A program made the translations under genes and the position numbers. Positions 33,632-47,500 of a DNA stretch of 64,000 bases are shown in pieces (position 1 is the first letter of the stretch; the number at the start of each line of letters is the position of its first letter). The notes under the pieces are model-generated. The model was given only the letters and a program-made list of their open reading frames with translations, ran no database searches and was not told where the DNA came from. Where the stretch lies: contig NC_133101.1 of NCBI RefSeq assembly GCF_022965805.1, positions 7,704,569 to 7,768,568 on the forward strand. Direction: 5' to 3'. The stretch is from Primulina eburnea (lineage: Eukaryota > Streptophyta > Magnoliopsida > Lamiales > Gesneriaceae).

Positions 33632-34545
33632 TATATCGTAAGTAATAAATGTTGGGACAAAATGGGCTTCGTTTTGTCGATAGAAAATTAAAGGGGGAGA
33701 ATTTATTAAGGCATAATAGGACCCGTGATAGGCTGATAGCTGTCATATCATACAATCTGTTACAGGTTTTTAAGACACATAAATGTTGCATACATTCTTT
33801 CAACAATATTGCCCCCTCTTTGTTTTGACTCCAAGAACAACCAACCATCTTTATCTCGTACGAAAATTTTAAGTTTAAAGACAAAGCTTTGTGTTTCAAA
33901 CTCAGTCGTAACAATCTAAAAAAACCATTTATTGCCATTCGAGCTGCTGTTCATGTGGGACTCCAGACACTATGGATCATATATGGTGTTTGGTTTTCTA
34001 GTGCAGAAATGAGAAATCTTTAAAAGGGTTGTTGAATGTTGATGGTCTTGATTCGCAAGAAGTCTACGGGATACCTTTCATACAAGAATTTATATTAGCA
34101 CACTCAATGAGATTGAAAGCATTCCAAGTCATAAATTAAACACCGAGAACCTTTAGTTCATCAGTCAATTTCGGTGGAATTTTAAAAAATAAAGGGTATA
34201 ATTTCCATTGACAAATCACTGAACACAACCCCAAGCAACATGGCGGCCGTGTGGCAAATAATTGATTAATGATAAAAATATATCGAGGAAATCTGTGACA
34301 AGAACAAAGACCCGAATAACATCTTGCTCTAAGCATTTCACTACTACGGTCAAATGCTTGTATGAATATAACCAAAGGTGTATATGCGCACAGAATCTAA
34401 TCTAAGTCTCTCCAACAAGCTTTGATGTATGCCTGATCCATCAGTCTTGCTGCTGCTTTTCTATAACAAAACTGTCTATATGATCCACTTCTAATTGTAC
34501 CGTGATCTAGTCAGACCATAAAGAAATCATGTAATTACAAAGATT
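33632..34545. other. intergenic DNA and probable 3' region of the KEA gene
   Basis: No coding sequence is supported. The 3' untranslated region of the KEA gene probably extends into this stretch from 34546. Confidence 0.4.
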
Positions 34546-37500
34546 TCACGCGCTTCGAGTCATTGAGACTTTTTCCTGCAGAAAATGAGTTTAGTATTAT
34601 ATTAGTTGATTGTGTAACGTCAAATATGAGATAATCCAGAGATTCAAGCTTAGACATTTTGACTTGTGGGCAGTTCGGATCTTATGCACCATATATTTTG
34701 TTCATTTGAATAATTGCTGGCGTCTCTGAAGTAACGGGCCAGGAAGATTATACAATCACCTCGTTGTTAGTCACGGTCTCTGAAGGAAACCAGTGCATAA
34801 GAACACCTAGGTGCATTAAAGCAGGTATCAATTTGAATAAGACGGGCGTTGTGACCTGTAGTGTTAAGCGATGGCTTGTGAGTAGGCGACTATGGGGATT
34901 CTTGGAGTAAATTTGAACATTTAAAAAACTTACAAGGCTGAGAGCTGTTGTTCCAAGTAGAAGAAGATAGACCTTACCCTACATATTTTTGAAAAGAAAC
35001 CAAAGTCAGAATGGAACGAAGAAAAATACTATCATGGTATAAACATATTAGCATCATGAAGAGCATTTTGACTCCCAAGTAGCATGTTCCTTAGCTAGCA
35101 AATGAATTGCACTTTCATTTACTTCGAAAAATGTGATTCTGAACATAAATCAACAAATGCATATCATGATATAATAAATGCTGCTCATGCCTTGCATGTC
35201 AAACTTTAAATGCCAAACTGAAAATGTTCACCAAATGTTACACGGCAATTGTGTGTAAAATTTCATTAAATTAAAACTCACAACACTATGTCAAATTCAA
35301 AACACCAACACATATTGAACCATGCATGACAAAGGAGGTGGAACAAAAAATTCATGTATTGTCAGGACCATATCTGATTGAAAACAGTGAGAAATCACCT
35401 CAACAAGATGTAAGTTTGATGCACGACTAAGGAGAACAAAAGCAAATTCCCCGATTTGTGCCAATAGCACACCAACCTGCAAAGCACATAGCAACCATAA
35501 GTCAGAGATCCTTGATTGAGAAAAATAGGAAAGGTCAGACTTACAATAAATGATGTCCTAAGACTGTAGCCAAATGCCTTTGTAATCACTGCAGCGACTG
35601 TTGTCTTAACAACCACCACCAGAAGAACAGATGCAAGCAATATATCCACATGTGTCCAGAGGAACTGCACATGTATGAGCATTCCAATACTAGAAAGAAA
35701 GAGAGCAGCAAAGAGGTTACGAATCGGTTCGACCTACAAAAAAACATGCACTCAAAGAATTATCGAATGATTCATTCAGAATTACTGAAAACTAGAGTAA
35801 AACAGTTCATAAGAAAAAATTGTTGGAAAATACCTGGTCTAAGGTATGCTGTGCAAATTCAGTGGTGGATATCATGACCCCAGCCACGAAGGAACCCAGC
35901 TCAAGACTAAGGCCCAGCTTATCACTGCACTGAAAAACACAAGATGAGATTTTTATTTCTCAATAACTTGATTTACTGATATAAATGTCACGAGAGACAC
36001 ATATACCCCACGACAATCTGATTACGAGGAATTTATAATTTTCTAGACTTGACTTTTCACCTTACTCACCATAAATGGGACCACAAACAAGGTGTTTACA
36101 GGGTTAACCATATTAAACAGGAAAATAAAAAAAAAAGAAAATTTACATAAAAAGTCAGGATTACGCCATCCTTACCCAAGCTGACATCAAGCAGAATGCC
36201 ACAACAGCCAGCTGATAGAGTTCATTTGTCTAATGATCACATAAACAAACACACAAGTAAGATTCAGGCGATGTATCTTAGAACCCCAGAGTGCATGAAA
36301 AATGAGAGCAAAAGTAATCTTATGGTCATCTTTCTATTCTTACAGCCATAAGATTGGAAAACAACTTTAACTAGCACATGACGATTGACCCTACTTGAGG
36401 TTAATATCTCTTTTACAGCATTAATTACACCAATGGTTGATAACTATTCAGAGGACTACCCTGGTACTGGATTAAATCACAAGACATCAACAACATTTTC
36501 TCAATTATCTACAACAATTAAACTTAAGCATTACTCGTGAATATGTCAAAAAATTCTTACACAACAGATTAAACTTCTAGGATCAGACCATGTTTTCTTC
36601 GAAATTAAATACACAAAAAAAACTGTGAAGAATAGTAAAAAAATGTTATGATTACTAACTTGGGACGATAGCTGTGTCATCAACTTTAAAAACCGAGGAA
36701 CAAAAATCCAAGTCAACACAGAAGCCAGAGCAAGATAAATGGACAAAGTGAGTAGCCTGAAATTAATACCAAACAACTGAACAAGAAAGTGATGGTATGG
36801 CAGACTAATAAGTAGTAACAAATGCTCTAAGATGAACTTACACTTTTCCCATAGAGGCCATTCCATGCAAAATGCCACTGCTACCGCCTAGAACAGGGAG
36901 CAAAGCAAATAACAAACCCACAGCACAGTCCTGGAATATTATTTGAATAGAAAATAATAATATTCACCCAATGGTAATAAAAATAATAACTTGGCCAACT
37001 ATATCAGGAAGATTCAAATCAACCTGAAAAATAAGAGTTCCAATTGTCACTTGACCATGAAGGGCACTGTTACTGTTCCTCTCAACCAGAAACTTGACAA
37101 CCTGTGAGGAATTATGCCAGAAAATTAATTGTTACGTGATTACATCCTTCGGTACACGATACAAAGGCTCGTAGTTGATTATTTGTACAAGAAAATCAGA
37201 TAAATACCACAGCAGTTGACGACATTGAGAGAAAACAGCCGACAAATACACCATCTGACAATTTTGCTCCACATAACTGCAGCCATCAAATCATGTGTCA
37301 TTGGCATAAAATGCCAAAGCAAGTGTCCAAACAATATACAAGATGTAGGATATCAGATTTTTACCATTGCAGTTATACCACATAAAAACATAAGAATAAT
37401 TATCTGAAGAAATCCACCAAGGACAGCGACAGGTCCCACAACTTTAAGCTGCATCAGTTACATATATTAGGACAATGCAGAAACTATAGGTGGACAAATA

Positions 37501-40500
37501 TGCTGTGAATAATGACATAACAAAAGGAATTGTACCTTTGATAAAGAGAACTCCAGCCCTAAAGCAAATAGGAGAAAGACAACTCCAAACTGAGCCACAG
37601 TCTCACACTGAAAAATGAATGGAAAACAAAAAGGAGATAATTGGGATACAGGAAAAAGTAGTGTATAAAATTGCCCCTAACTCGTTGCTAAAAAAGAATT
37701 TGCTATTATATATTATGGTAAAACCACTAAGAAATAAAACAGAGACCATTCAAAGAATGCAATTAGTTAAAAGTATCTATAATTTAAAAAAATGTTCTAT
37801 TTGAGAAGGAATGAAGGGCACAATAACTGATAAAAAAATTGAATTCAGAATTGAGAACAGGTTACCCTGTATTATGAAATGTAAACTTAGCAAACAATTA
37901 TCTCTAGATACAACACATTCATACAAACAGCTGTTGAAATGGCTTGATGTAGACCAATAAAGAGACAATTGAGTTATATTAGACCATAAAGAAGAGATAA
38001 AGTCTTCTGTGAATCACTTGGCAAACTTCTTGCCGATCTAAAAGCAAGCAATAAATTTGACAGAATATCAACTGATTTTTATCTCCTACTTCCGATAAAA
38101 AGCTAAAACTCCCAAGAATAAAGTTTTAAGACAAAATATATTAACGTAGGCATCTTGTTGAGCACTCGAGAAGAAAATCTAAACTTACTCATCCAAAGGG
38201 TTCAACAAGAAACAATGAAATTGTCACGATGAAATGATACATACAATGATACAAACATCCGGTACATATTTATATATTTTTAAAAAAGATGGAAATTCAT
38301 TGATAAAAATCCTGTTTTTTTCCAGGTGTAAGAACATAAAACAAATACCACCTTGATTTGGCAAAAATTGATCTAAAAGGTAACAGTGTAATAATGTCAG
38401 AAAAGTAAATAATCAGAATTTAGCCATGTAGTTTTCACTTCATTTAAAATTTACGAGATCTAACAAATAAGGAAAACTTTAAATCACATAAATTTTGAAC
38501 TAAACAAAATACTTAAGGTCATGTTGGTACAAATGCTAACTTTAAAAGTAAAAGAGGAATGCAGAGAATTCAGAGACCTATGTTAAAGTTCACTTTCAGC
38601 CAAAGATTTCCAACATCCAAACAGCAGAAAGGAAGAAAAGTATAAGACATTCCTTTTGGAAACTTAGAATTATTTTAGCAATAAAGGAACATCGTAGAAT
38701 AACACACCTGTACCATCTCGCTGATAAATTTTAAACCACCAGGTCCAATTATTGATCCCGCAAGTAGATAGCCAACAATAACCTTTTATCCAAACCCAAT
38801 AGATAAGAATATTTGTTGTTCTTGAAAACACATAATTTACTTAAGGTAAAAGTAGCCAAAGGCAAAATAAATAATTCAGAGAGCACAGGGAATAAATAAT
38901 AATGGAATAAAACAGTATTTACAACAAGCAAAATTACCAACCGGTTGTCCTAAACATGAAAAGATTATTCCACCAATGGCGGCAGAGACGATCACAACTA
39001 CCAAGTCTGAAATCAGCCTACAAGATTTCAACATTGCATATGATGTCATATGTACCATGCAAAGTTTGAACAGCAGTATTTACAAAATACAAAACTCCCC
39101 AACTCCACCAATATGTATGTGGGCGGGAAGGGCAGAACACACAAACATTGTATGGTTGTATGTTAACACACACCCTCTCTCGCATGAATTGCTTAAGTAG
39201 ATTTACCTAAAATCTACTTGGAGCACAGGATATTTTGACTTTTTATTCGACATCACAAACACATTATCCTGCAATAAAGCATAGTGAGTGAGAAAGGATT
39301 CATTCATCGCCAACAACACTGAAACTTTGCTAAAGAATTCCTGTCTTTACATCGTTGCCCATAAAAAAAGTTTCACCTTTTTATCAATCAGAGTTGTCAT
39401 GTCATCAGAATCTTCATTCTCAAGTGAGAAAACATCTTGAAGCTGGAAAATTTTGGTCCGACTGGAGAATAAGTGTAAAAGAGGTTCAAAATACTGGAAT
39501 CATTTTCTTGTAAATTGACAACAATCTATATTATTCAATTGAAGAAGCAAATTCATGCTCACTGCCTTACTTGGCCTCTTTAGTTTCGTTCTTCTTTATC
39601 TTCTCATGAGTGATTTTGGCAACAGTCTCCAATTCAGCCTGACCAGTCATGATAGAATCTAATGTTAGCAAAAAGGTATAAACATCGATCAGTTCATAAA
39701 GAATAGAACGATTATGACCTGAAAGATAAACAAGAATATAGAATTAAAGCATATGCTGTCCGAAAAATCACCAGCTATTTATTTATTTATGATTATGATG
39801 GAATGACCAAAAAACCAACTACCTTTCACAAAATATCTAAGTATTATTGCATTCATTTTTTTTTTTTATAGCAAAACTATTATTGCATTCAATTCTTTCT
39901 GCTGAGAGTAATCCAAAGTATGAAGAGAGAGTACCACGAGTCTTCAAAAGCATGATGCACAAAAACACAAACCAGATGGATAAATAATTAATCTTTCACT
40001 CTTTATGATGAAGTAAATGAGAAAATCTATACAGCTTTAAGTTCTGATTAAAAAAAACTAAAATGCCCACTTCAATGCATTTCAAACAAAAGTCAAAAGA
40101 AGAAAAAAACAGACCTGTCGATCAGCTACACTGCTATTGAAGCTGCTTTCGCCAGAACCTTGATAAATGAACATGGAGAATGAAAGCAGTAACAACAGAC
40201 AAGGTTTACCACCCGAAGAAATTACTTCATAAACAGTGTGCGGAAAAAAAAAACAAACAGAATCCCCCCAGCCCATCTCAAAAACTTAATTTGACCATTT
40301 CTTTCCAAAAAGTATAACTTAAACCGAAATCAAAGTAGGAAAAACAACTAACCTTCGGGCTGATCATTCTCAGAAAACTCTTTTTCCAAAACACGATCAA
40401 ACATCTTCGCAATACTCCCCTCTCCATTATCAGCGGCCGTCGAATTTACCAAATCCCCATAAAACCTTTCCCTAATTTCCTTCTCCGATGTCGCCGAAAC

Positions 40501-40572
40501 ACCAAAACTCGAGCAAAAAACAACAATTACAAGAATCAAAACCAAAACTCCACAACCCTTCACCATCCCCAT
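34546..40572 (-). pseudogene. K+ efflux antiporter of the KEA4/5/6 group, frameshifted in this sequence
   Basis: CPA2-type cation/H+ antiporter; in Arabidopsis this subgroup acts in endomembranes (Golgi/TGN). Exons: 40353-40572 (signal peptide, EKEIRERFYGDLVNSTA), 40115-40158, 39571-39638, 39377-39461, 39207-39268, 38942-39017, 38708-38782, 37536-37607, 37365-37448, 37208-37276, 37024-37101, 36842-36930, 36660-36756, 36176-36229, 35834-35929, 35545-35731, 35399-35476, 34934-34978, about 34755-34852 and a short last exon ending in TGA at 34546. Phases agree throughout, and motifs such as LISDLVVVIVSAAIGG, LLAGSIIGPGGLKF, ALHGQVTIGTL and AQIGEFAFVLLSRASNLHL are intact. In exon 35545-35731 two bases are missing near 35700 (between NLFAAL and LSSIGM), which gives an early stop. 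Otherwise the gene looks functional, so an assembly error is possible. Confidence 0.9.
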
Positions 40573-40773
40573 TTCCCGTCAATAAATTCTTCAATTAAAT
40601 TTCAAAAAACCCATCTTTTTAAAAATTCATTTTCTTTTTTTGAATAATGATAGAGTTTGGGGGCAAAAGGTATTGGATTTGATGTAATCTTGTATCGAAA
40701 GGAACCCAGGATCCTCTTGGGTTAATTGGAATTTGATTTTTAAATAAAGACGCGAGGCGGCAAATCATTTATT

Positions 40774-40783
40774 GACACGTGTC
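40774..40783. promoter_or_regulatory. palindromic G-box/ABRE in the KEA promoter
   Basis: GACACGTGTC, a perfect 10-bp palindrome with a CACGTG core, about 200 bases upstream of the KEA start codon. In plants such sites bind bZIP or bHLH factors; activity here is inferred. Confidence 0.55.
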
Positions 40784-40906
40784 CATTGCATGAAGTCAGT
40801 AAAACGTTTGCTAATTATTATTTGTAAATATATTCAAAACAACTTAATTTCCAATTTCACTCAAAATATTGCTATGTTCATTTATCATTGTCATGTTATT
40901 TTGAAT

Positions 40907-41084
40907 GGGTTTTATATGAGATCGTCTAACAGATTTTAATTTATGAGACGACTCAATCTTATTTATATTTACAATAAAAAATAATACTCTTAGCGTAAAA
41001 AATAATATTTTTTCATGGATTACCCAAATAAGATATATGTCTCATAAATACGACCCGAAAAACCGTCTCACACAAAGTTTTGCC
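40907..41084 (+). mobile_element. 182-bp MITE family, diverged copy in the KEA/helicase divergent promoter
   Basis: It follows the family order (TATATGAGATCGTCT, TATGAGACGACTCAA, ACAATAAAAAATAATACTCTTAG, AACCGTCTCACACAAAGTTTTGCC). The left palindrome is eroded. No clean 9-bp duplication remains (GTTATTTTG against TATTATTTT). Confidence 0.7.
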
Positions 41085-41301
41085 TATTATTTTAACATAT
41101 AACCAAAAATTATAATTAAATTTAAATTTACGAAAATAAATTTGAAGTCCAAATAATATATACATATGCATTTGATGCACTAATAGAAATAAAATAAAAA
41201 CCTACAAAAGTATTTTGTAATATTTATTTATTATTTAATAGTTTGTTTTTTATTTTGATTTTTAAAAAATTGAGAGAGCCCTAAATTTACAATTTTAACC
41301 T

Positions 41302-41433
41302 TGGGCCTGGTTACAAAAATGAGGCCCAATTCAAATACCTTCCCAGAACCCTCAACTTCCCGTCGTTTTCGTTTACTGTCCACCGACGCATCCAACGGCC
41401 AGAAATCGCTCCACTTTAATCGCCTATAAATAG
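41302..41433 (+). promoter_or_regulatory. core promoter of the DEAD-box helicase gene: two site II motifs and a TATA box
   Basis: TGGGCC at 41302-41307 and its reverse complement GGCCCA at 41323-41328 precede TATAAATAG at 41425-41433. The start codon is 157 bases further on. Site II (TGGGCC/T) elements are common upstream of plant ribosome-biogenesis and proliferation genes, in keeping with a nucleolar helicase. A CTG repeat follows at about 41466-41484 in the leader. Confidence 0.65.
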
Positions 41434-41589
41434 CGAACCACTCTCTTCTCCTCTTGTTTCTTCTCCGCTGCTGCTGCTGCTGCGTCTCATTGATACACCC
41501 TCCCTGCAGCAGCGGAACTCAATTGTTTCCCTCTTACACACAGTAGACACACGCACATATACATACACGCAGTTTACGTATAGTCAACG

Positions 41590-44500
41590 ATGCCTTCGGT
41601 GGTTGCGGCAGAGTCTCCATCGTTCGAGAAGAAGCTGAAGATGAAAAATGTTGAAGCTTGCTCCGTTGAGGAGGATTATGTGGAGAAAAATGGCAAGAAA
41701 GAGAAAAAGTCGAGCAAAAAGACTAAACTAACCTCTGAGTATGATACAGACTATTCGAATTCCAATACCCATTTGAAAAAGAGCAAAGAGACTAAGCGAA
41801 AGGCACTGAAAATTGACGATGATGATGAGGAGGAGGAGAGGAGCGAAACTAGTATGGAGATTGGCGAGCCGATGAATGATCTAGGAAAGAAGAAAAAGAG
41901 GATGAAATTGAAAGACGAGGAGGAGGAAGAGGTTGAGAACCCCAATGCGGTGTCTAATTTCCGGATATCGAAGCCGTTGAGGGACGCCTTGAAGGTGAAA
42001 GGGATCGAATCGCTGTTTCCTATTCAGGCGATGACGTTCGATACTGTTCTTGATGGTTCGGATTTGGTTGGAAGGGCGCGCACTGGTCAGGTTAGGTGTT
42101 TTTTTTTTTTGGTTTAGTAAGATTATTTTTTTGGCGAATTGATGTTACAATTGCTATCTGGCTTCTGAATTTATGGTTTTTTTTTTGGATTTTTATTTTA
42201 TTTTCTGGATTTTTTATTTGATTTTCTCTGGTTGAATTCACATCAAAAGGTTTTCCGTTGATATACTCTCCAGTGACTGGATGAACGTAGGATGTTAGTA
42301 GCTTGTTATTAGTGGATTCTATCTTCTAGGGACTGCATTTTCCTTAAAACGATGGCTTTGATAATGTTCGTTGTTCTGCTGGAAATGACAAAATTTTAGT
42401 ATTTTAGCTGGTGTTATTGAGCTTATGTAATCAGGAAATATACAATCTATTGTACTTGATCGGGATGCAACTTCTTATTGAATATGGATGTAGGCTGTCA
42501 GTGGTTACTCATTCTGCTATGCAACTACTGTTGAAATCCAAATAGCTAATTGTTCGATTTATAGTCTCCTGACTCTGGTGGACACCTGTTTATCTCTGAA
42601 TAAATAAATAGATATGATTTAATTCCTTTATGTTTTATGTGTTGATTAAGCATTCTACATCTTTTCTTTAATTTTAAAAGTATGATAACAGGGGAAAACA
42701 TTGGCATTCGTGTTGCCCATATTGGAATCATTGACAAATGGACCTGCAAAAGCATCCCGAAAGACTGGATATGGAAGGACACCTAGTGTTCTTGTGCTTT
42801 TACCCACTAGAGAATTGGCCACACAGGTATTTATCTTCTATATTTGGATAACTAGTAACTAGTAATTTTGTGAAGAAATGTAGAATAATATTTTTCCTTA
42901 TTTCCTTAATTGATTTATTCAAAAGAAGTTTCACGATTGTTAACCACATAAAGTGTTCTTTTTATGTTTATTGCGATTACTGAAAAAAATTGTTTTGGCC
43001 TTCCTTTTCAATTTTGCTCTATGGAATCCTGAATCCAAGATCTGAATACATATTCCAGATTCCAATACAATATCTCCGTGTTTCTTTTTCTTTTTCTAGA
43101 TTCTTCTGATTATTACTTCTCTGAGTATCAATGTCTTATATATTTTGGTCCCTACGTTTCTTTGTAAATATGATCTTAGGTGTTTTCTGACTTTGAAGCC
43201 TATGGTGGGGCATTAGGGTTGAATTCATGTTGCCTGTACGGGGGTTCTCCCTACCAGCCACAACATATTCAATTGAAAAGAGGTGTTGATATTGTTGTTG
43301 GTACTCCTGGTCGTATCAAGGTATAATTTTATTTAATGCAACTTTCTTCCTACTTTTTGATGGACATATCTGTACAGTTTTTAAATAGATTGCAAGTTTG
43401 GAATTTATCTGCAGGATCACATAGAGAGGGGAAATATTGATCTTAGGGCACTAAAGTTCCGAGTACTTGATGAGGCTGATGAAATGTTGAGGATGGGTTT
43501 TGTTGAAGATGTTGAACTTATTCTAGGTCTGTTAGATTGACAATTTTTTTTTCTATTTTTTCCTCTTGCTGCAACGATCGAGCATTTGCATTTGGATGTG
43601 ACCTTATTATTCATTTAGACTTCTTCAGAGTACTTAGTTATTTCCTAATCTTAGTTTTGTTCTTAATCTTGTTATTATAATTCATTTTAATTACAAATTT
43701 GAAGGCAAGGTAGAAGATGCAAGTAAAGTCCAAACTCTCCTTTTTAGTGCCACTCTACCAGCCTGGGTGAAGCAAGTAAGTTTTTCTTGTATTTCTTTGT
43801 TTCTTGGGTTTTCCTTGAAGCGGAAGATGCCATGATAATTTTGTTATTCAAACCTTCATTTTGGTCAGTTTTCCTTCCCCTTTTTGAACAAAACCTGCAT
43901 TTGTCATGCCAGATTGCAGCTAAATTTTTAAAACCTGATAAAAAGACCGCTGACCTTGTTGGAAATGAGAAAATGAAGGCTAGCACCAGTGTGAGGCATA
44001 TTGTTCTTCCTTGCTCTAGTTCTGCTAGATCCCAGCTTATTCCTGATATCATTCGCTGCTACAGCAGGTTGATTTGCTTCTGTCAACTGCATCCAATAAT
44101 TTTACATGATATTTGGAATTTAATTGTTTTTTATGATCATCCTCTTTCCTATCTATTTATTGTCTCGTGTTATCATCCCCTCACCCATTTTCCATGGCAT
44201 AATTTCTATAGTGGAGGCCGCACTATTATTTTCACTGAGACTAAGGACTCTGCTTCTACACTAGCTGGATTACTGCCTGGAGCACGAGCTTTGCATGGGG
44301 ATATACAGCAGGCAACACGGGAAGTAAGATGTTATCCTTGAGCACTTATGTGTTCTATCTTCATTTGTTAAAAGAAGAAGAATTGGTTTAAAATGTGTTC
44401 TCTCTTGTCATTAGATTTTATTCATTGTATATAAATTGTCTCCTATATTCTATGTAGCACGAATACCTTATTTTTTTTTTTTGAAGTTCGGATACGGATA

Positions 44501-47500
44501 CGACACAGATACGGATACGACACGCGGATACGCGTGTCGGATACCTCAAAATCCGTATCGTTGACTTTTTTTAGGGTTGACCAGCCGGATACGTTTTGGA
44601 CACGGCGAGGACACGCCATGGATACGGCATGGATACTTTTTTCGGATACGTTTGGGCAAAATTGCAAATATTTAAAAGTTTTAGGGGTTAATTTAAAAAA
44701 ATTAAAATTTCTAGGGACTAAAAGAAAAATAATTAAAATAAATTTTATTGGACTTATAAATCCCTAAATACATTTGTCCGTTTCTTTCATTCCATTTCTA
44801 TAATTTTTACTTTTCAATACTAAATTTATATAAATATAATATATAATATTATATATTTTAATGATTGTCGTATCCTAGCCGTATCGTGTCTAATATTTTC
44901 AAAATTTGACGTGTCGCTGTATCCGTATCGTATTCGATACGATACTCGTATCCGTATCCATGCAACATAGCCTATATTTACCCTATTGTTCATGTCTAAG
45001 CTTAACATCACTGATTTTCTATTATTTTGATTGAGGTAAATTGAGATTGCAATTGCAATGATATTCATTGTTATACGGTGGTGAGGAACATTTACAATTA
45101 GGCCTAACAAAATTGAAAGACACCATGGAGATCCTTGTAAAATTATCTTATGATGTTTTCAGGTTACCCTTTCTGGATTTCGGTCTGGAAAATTTTCAAC
45201 ACTCGTAGCTACCAATGTCGCCGCACGTGGATTAGATATTGATGATGTTCAGTTAATAATTCAGGTACTATTTTGTTTTCTTCATCTCACAACATGGTTC
45301 AGCGATACACACACACATATATAGCGCTTATGATACTCCTCACATGGAAGTCTGATGACAATATTTGTTATGCTTCAGTGTGAGCCTCCTCGTGATGTAG
45401 AGGCGTACATTCATCGATCTGGAAGGACAGGCAGAGCAGGTGATTGCTAATAATATGATCGTTTGCATTTTATGTTCATCTTTATGGTGCATGTCCATTG
45501 AGGAAGTACGTTGAAACCTTTTTAGGCAAAAGTGGTGTTGCTGTGATGCTTTATGATCCAAGGAAATCAAACTTTTCGAGGATTGAAAGAGAATCAGGTG
45601 TGAAATTTGAACACATATCTGCTCCACAACCAGCCGATATAGCTAAAGCTGCTGGTTTGGAAGCTGCAGAAAAGATCACCGAGATCTCTGATAGGTATGC
45701 AGCATTATGATCCAGAAAATTTGAAGTATATGTTTTCACTGACATTGAAAAAGATATCCATTGCTCTGACTTGCAGTGTTATTCCGGTGTTCAAGGCTGT
45801 GGCTGAAGAGCTGCTGAACTCGTCTGATTTATCACCGGCAGAATTACTCGCAAAAGCTCTGGCCAAGGCTGCTGTAAGTTTTTATATATTGTTTCCGTTT
45901 TACTTGAAAATTTATAACTTCCTTTGTTGCCTCAAATTTTTCTGTTTGTTATGCAGGGCTATACCGAGATCAAGAGCAGATCACTTCTCACTTCTATGGA
46001 GAACTTTGTGACAATTTTCCTCGAAAGTGGAAGGCCTATTCACTCACCATCGTAAGTTCTTGCAAGTCATTATCTTTAATTAATCTATAATTAATCTATT
46101 TTACCAGTGTGCTGGGGCATATGTGAAAGGTCACTGCATTTATGTGGATTGTTGAAAGTTTGATCTATTGCCCCACTTCTGTGATACACTAAGTGACAAG
46201 TTACCCTTGAAACATACAGAAAATTTTCGGTTTTGTATAAATTTAGCAAATATATTTCTGCAACATTATTGTATTAGGTATGGCAAGATTTCTGCAGAGA
46301 ACTCCTTCCAATTTTTGGACGACTTCTACGAAGCATGGAGAGATTTTTTTTCTCATTTGTCTTGTGGATATATTATTGCAATATGAAGAGTGTAAAATTT
46401 CTTCTCTAAGTAGTTCTTTCAATATTTTGTATTTTGTTTGTGAAAAACAAACCATGGTCTTTTGCCTATGGAATCATCTTAATTCTTGCAGTCTAGTTAT
46501 TATTACCTCTGTATTTTGTGTTTGATGTTATAGTGTAATAGTAGGTTTATAATTAGTGATATTTATGATTTCCTGAGATGTCGGTTGCACTCGACTAGCT
46601 CCTTATGTTTCGTTAGTATGTTCTCCACCTTTTCCATTCTTACTGACATTGTGACATTCCAGCTATGTTTATGGGATTCTACGAAGATTTTTACCTGAAG
46701 AAAAAGTTGAGTCAATCAAGGGACTTTCTTTAACAGCTGATGGGACAGGGGCAGTTTTTGATGTGGCTGCCGAAGATCTCGACACATTCATTGCTGGTGA
46801 GTTCCTACCTGACATTTAATGAAAGTTGAAGAACTCTGCAATGCAAAGAATCCTTGAAATACCTCTAACCTGTGTTTGTTATCGAAATGAAATAAACAAT
46901 CTTCACCCCATTCTCAATTTATTTTCTAAAACTACACTTTTGTCCTGTTCACTTTTTCCTACATTTCAGTTTCCTACACCATTATTATTACGATCCTTTC
47001 TATTTATCACCACTCCCAGAAAGAATCCAATTATTCTATTACACTCTGATATGATAAGCTGTATTTTTAATTTTAAAATATCTTTACGAACACAAACTAT
47101 ATAAAAAGCTAAATAAATTACTTGTCATGTCTTTACTTGCGTCAAATATATGGTTGAAAATGTAACTTCAGAAAACAGTTGTAAAGCCCAATTCATTTCG
47201 TGGAAACACCTATTAAGAAGACTGATGACGTAATACCAAATAGTTTTTGTTCATATGCTATTGAATATGGATTCCTCTGAGTTGTTACACAACTGATGTT
47301 TACCGCATGTTGTAGGCCAGGAAAGTGCTGCTGGGGTGAACTTGGAGGTGGTAAAATTATTACCTAGTTTACAACAAAGAGAGCCGGCTAGAGGTGGAAG
47401 ATTTGGTGGTGGTGGACGTGGTGGTTTCTCAGACAGGCAAAATGGTAGATTTTCTTTTGGAAGAGGAGGGAAAGGAGGGTTTGCCGATAGGCGAGGCCGT

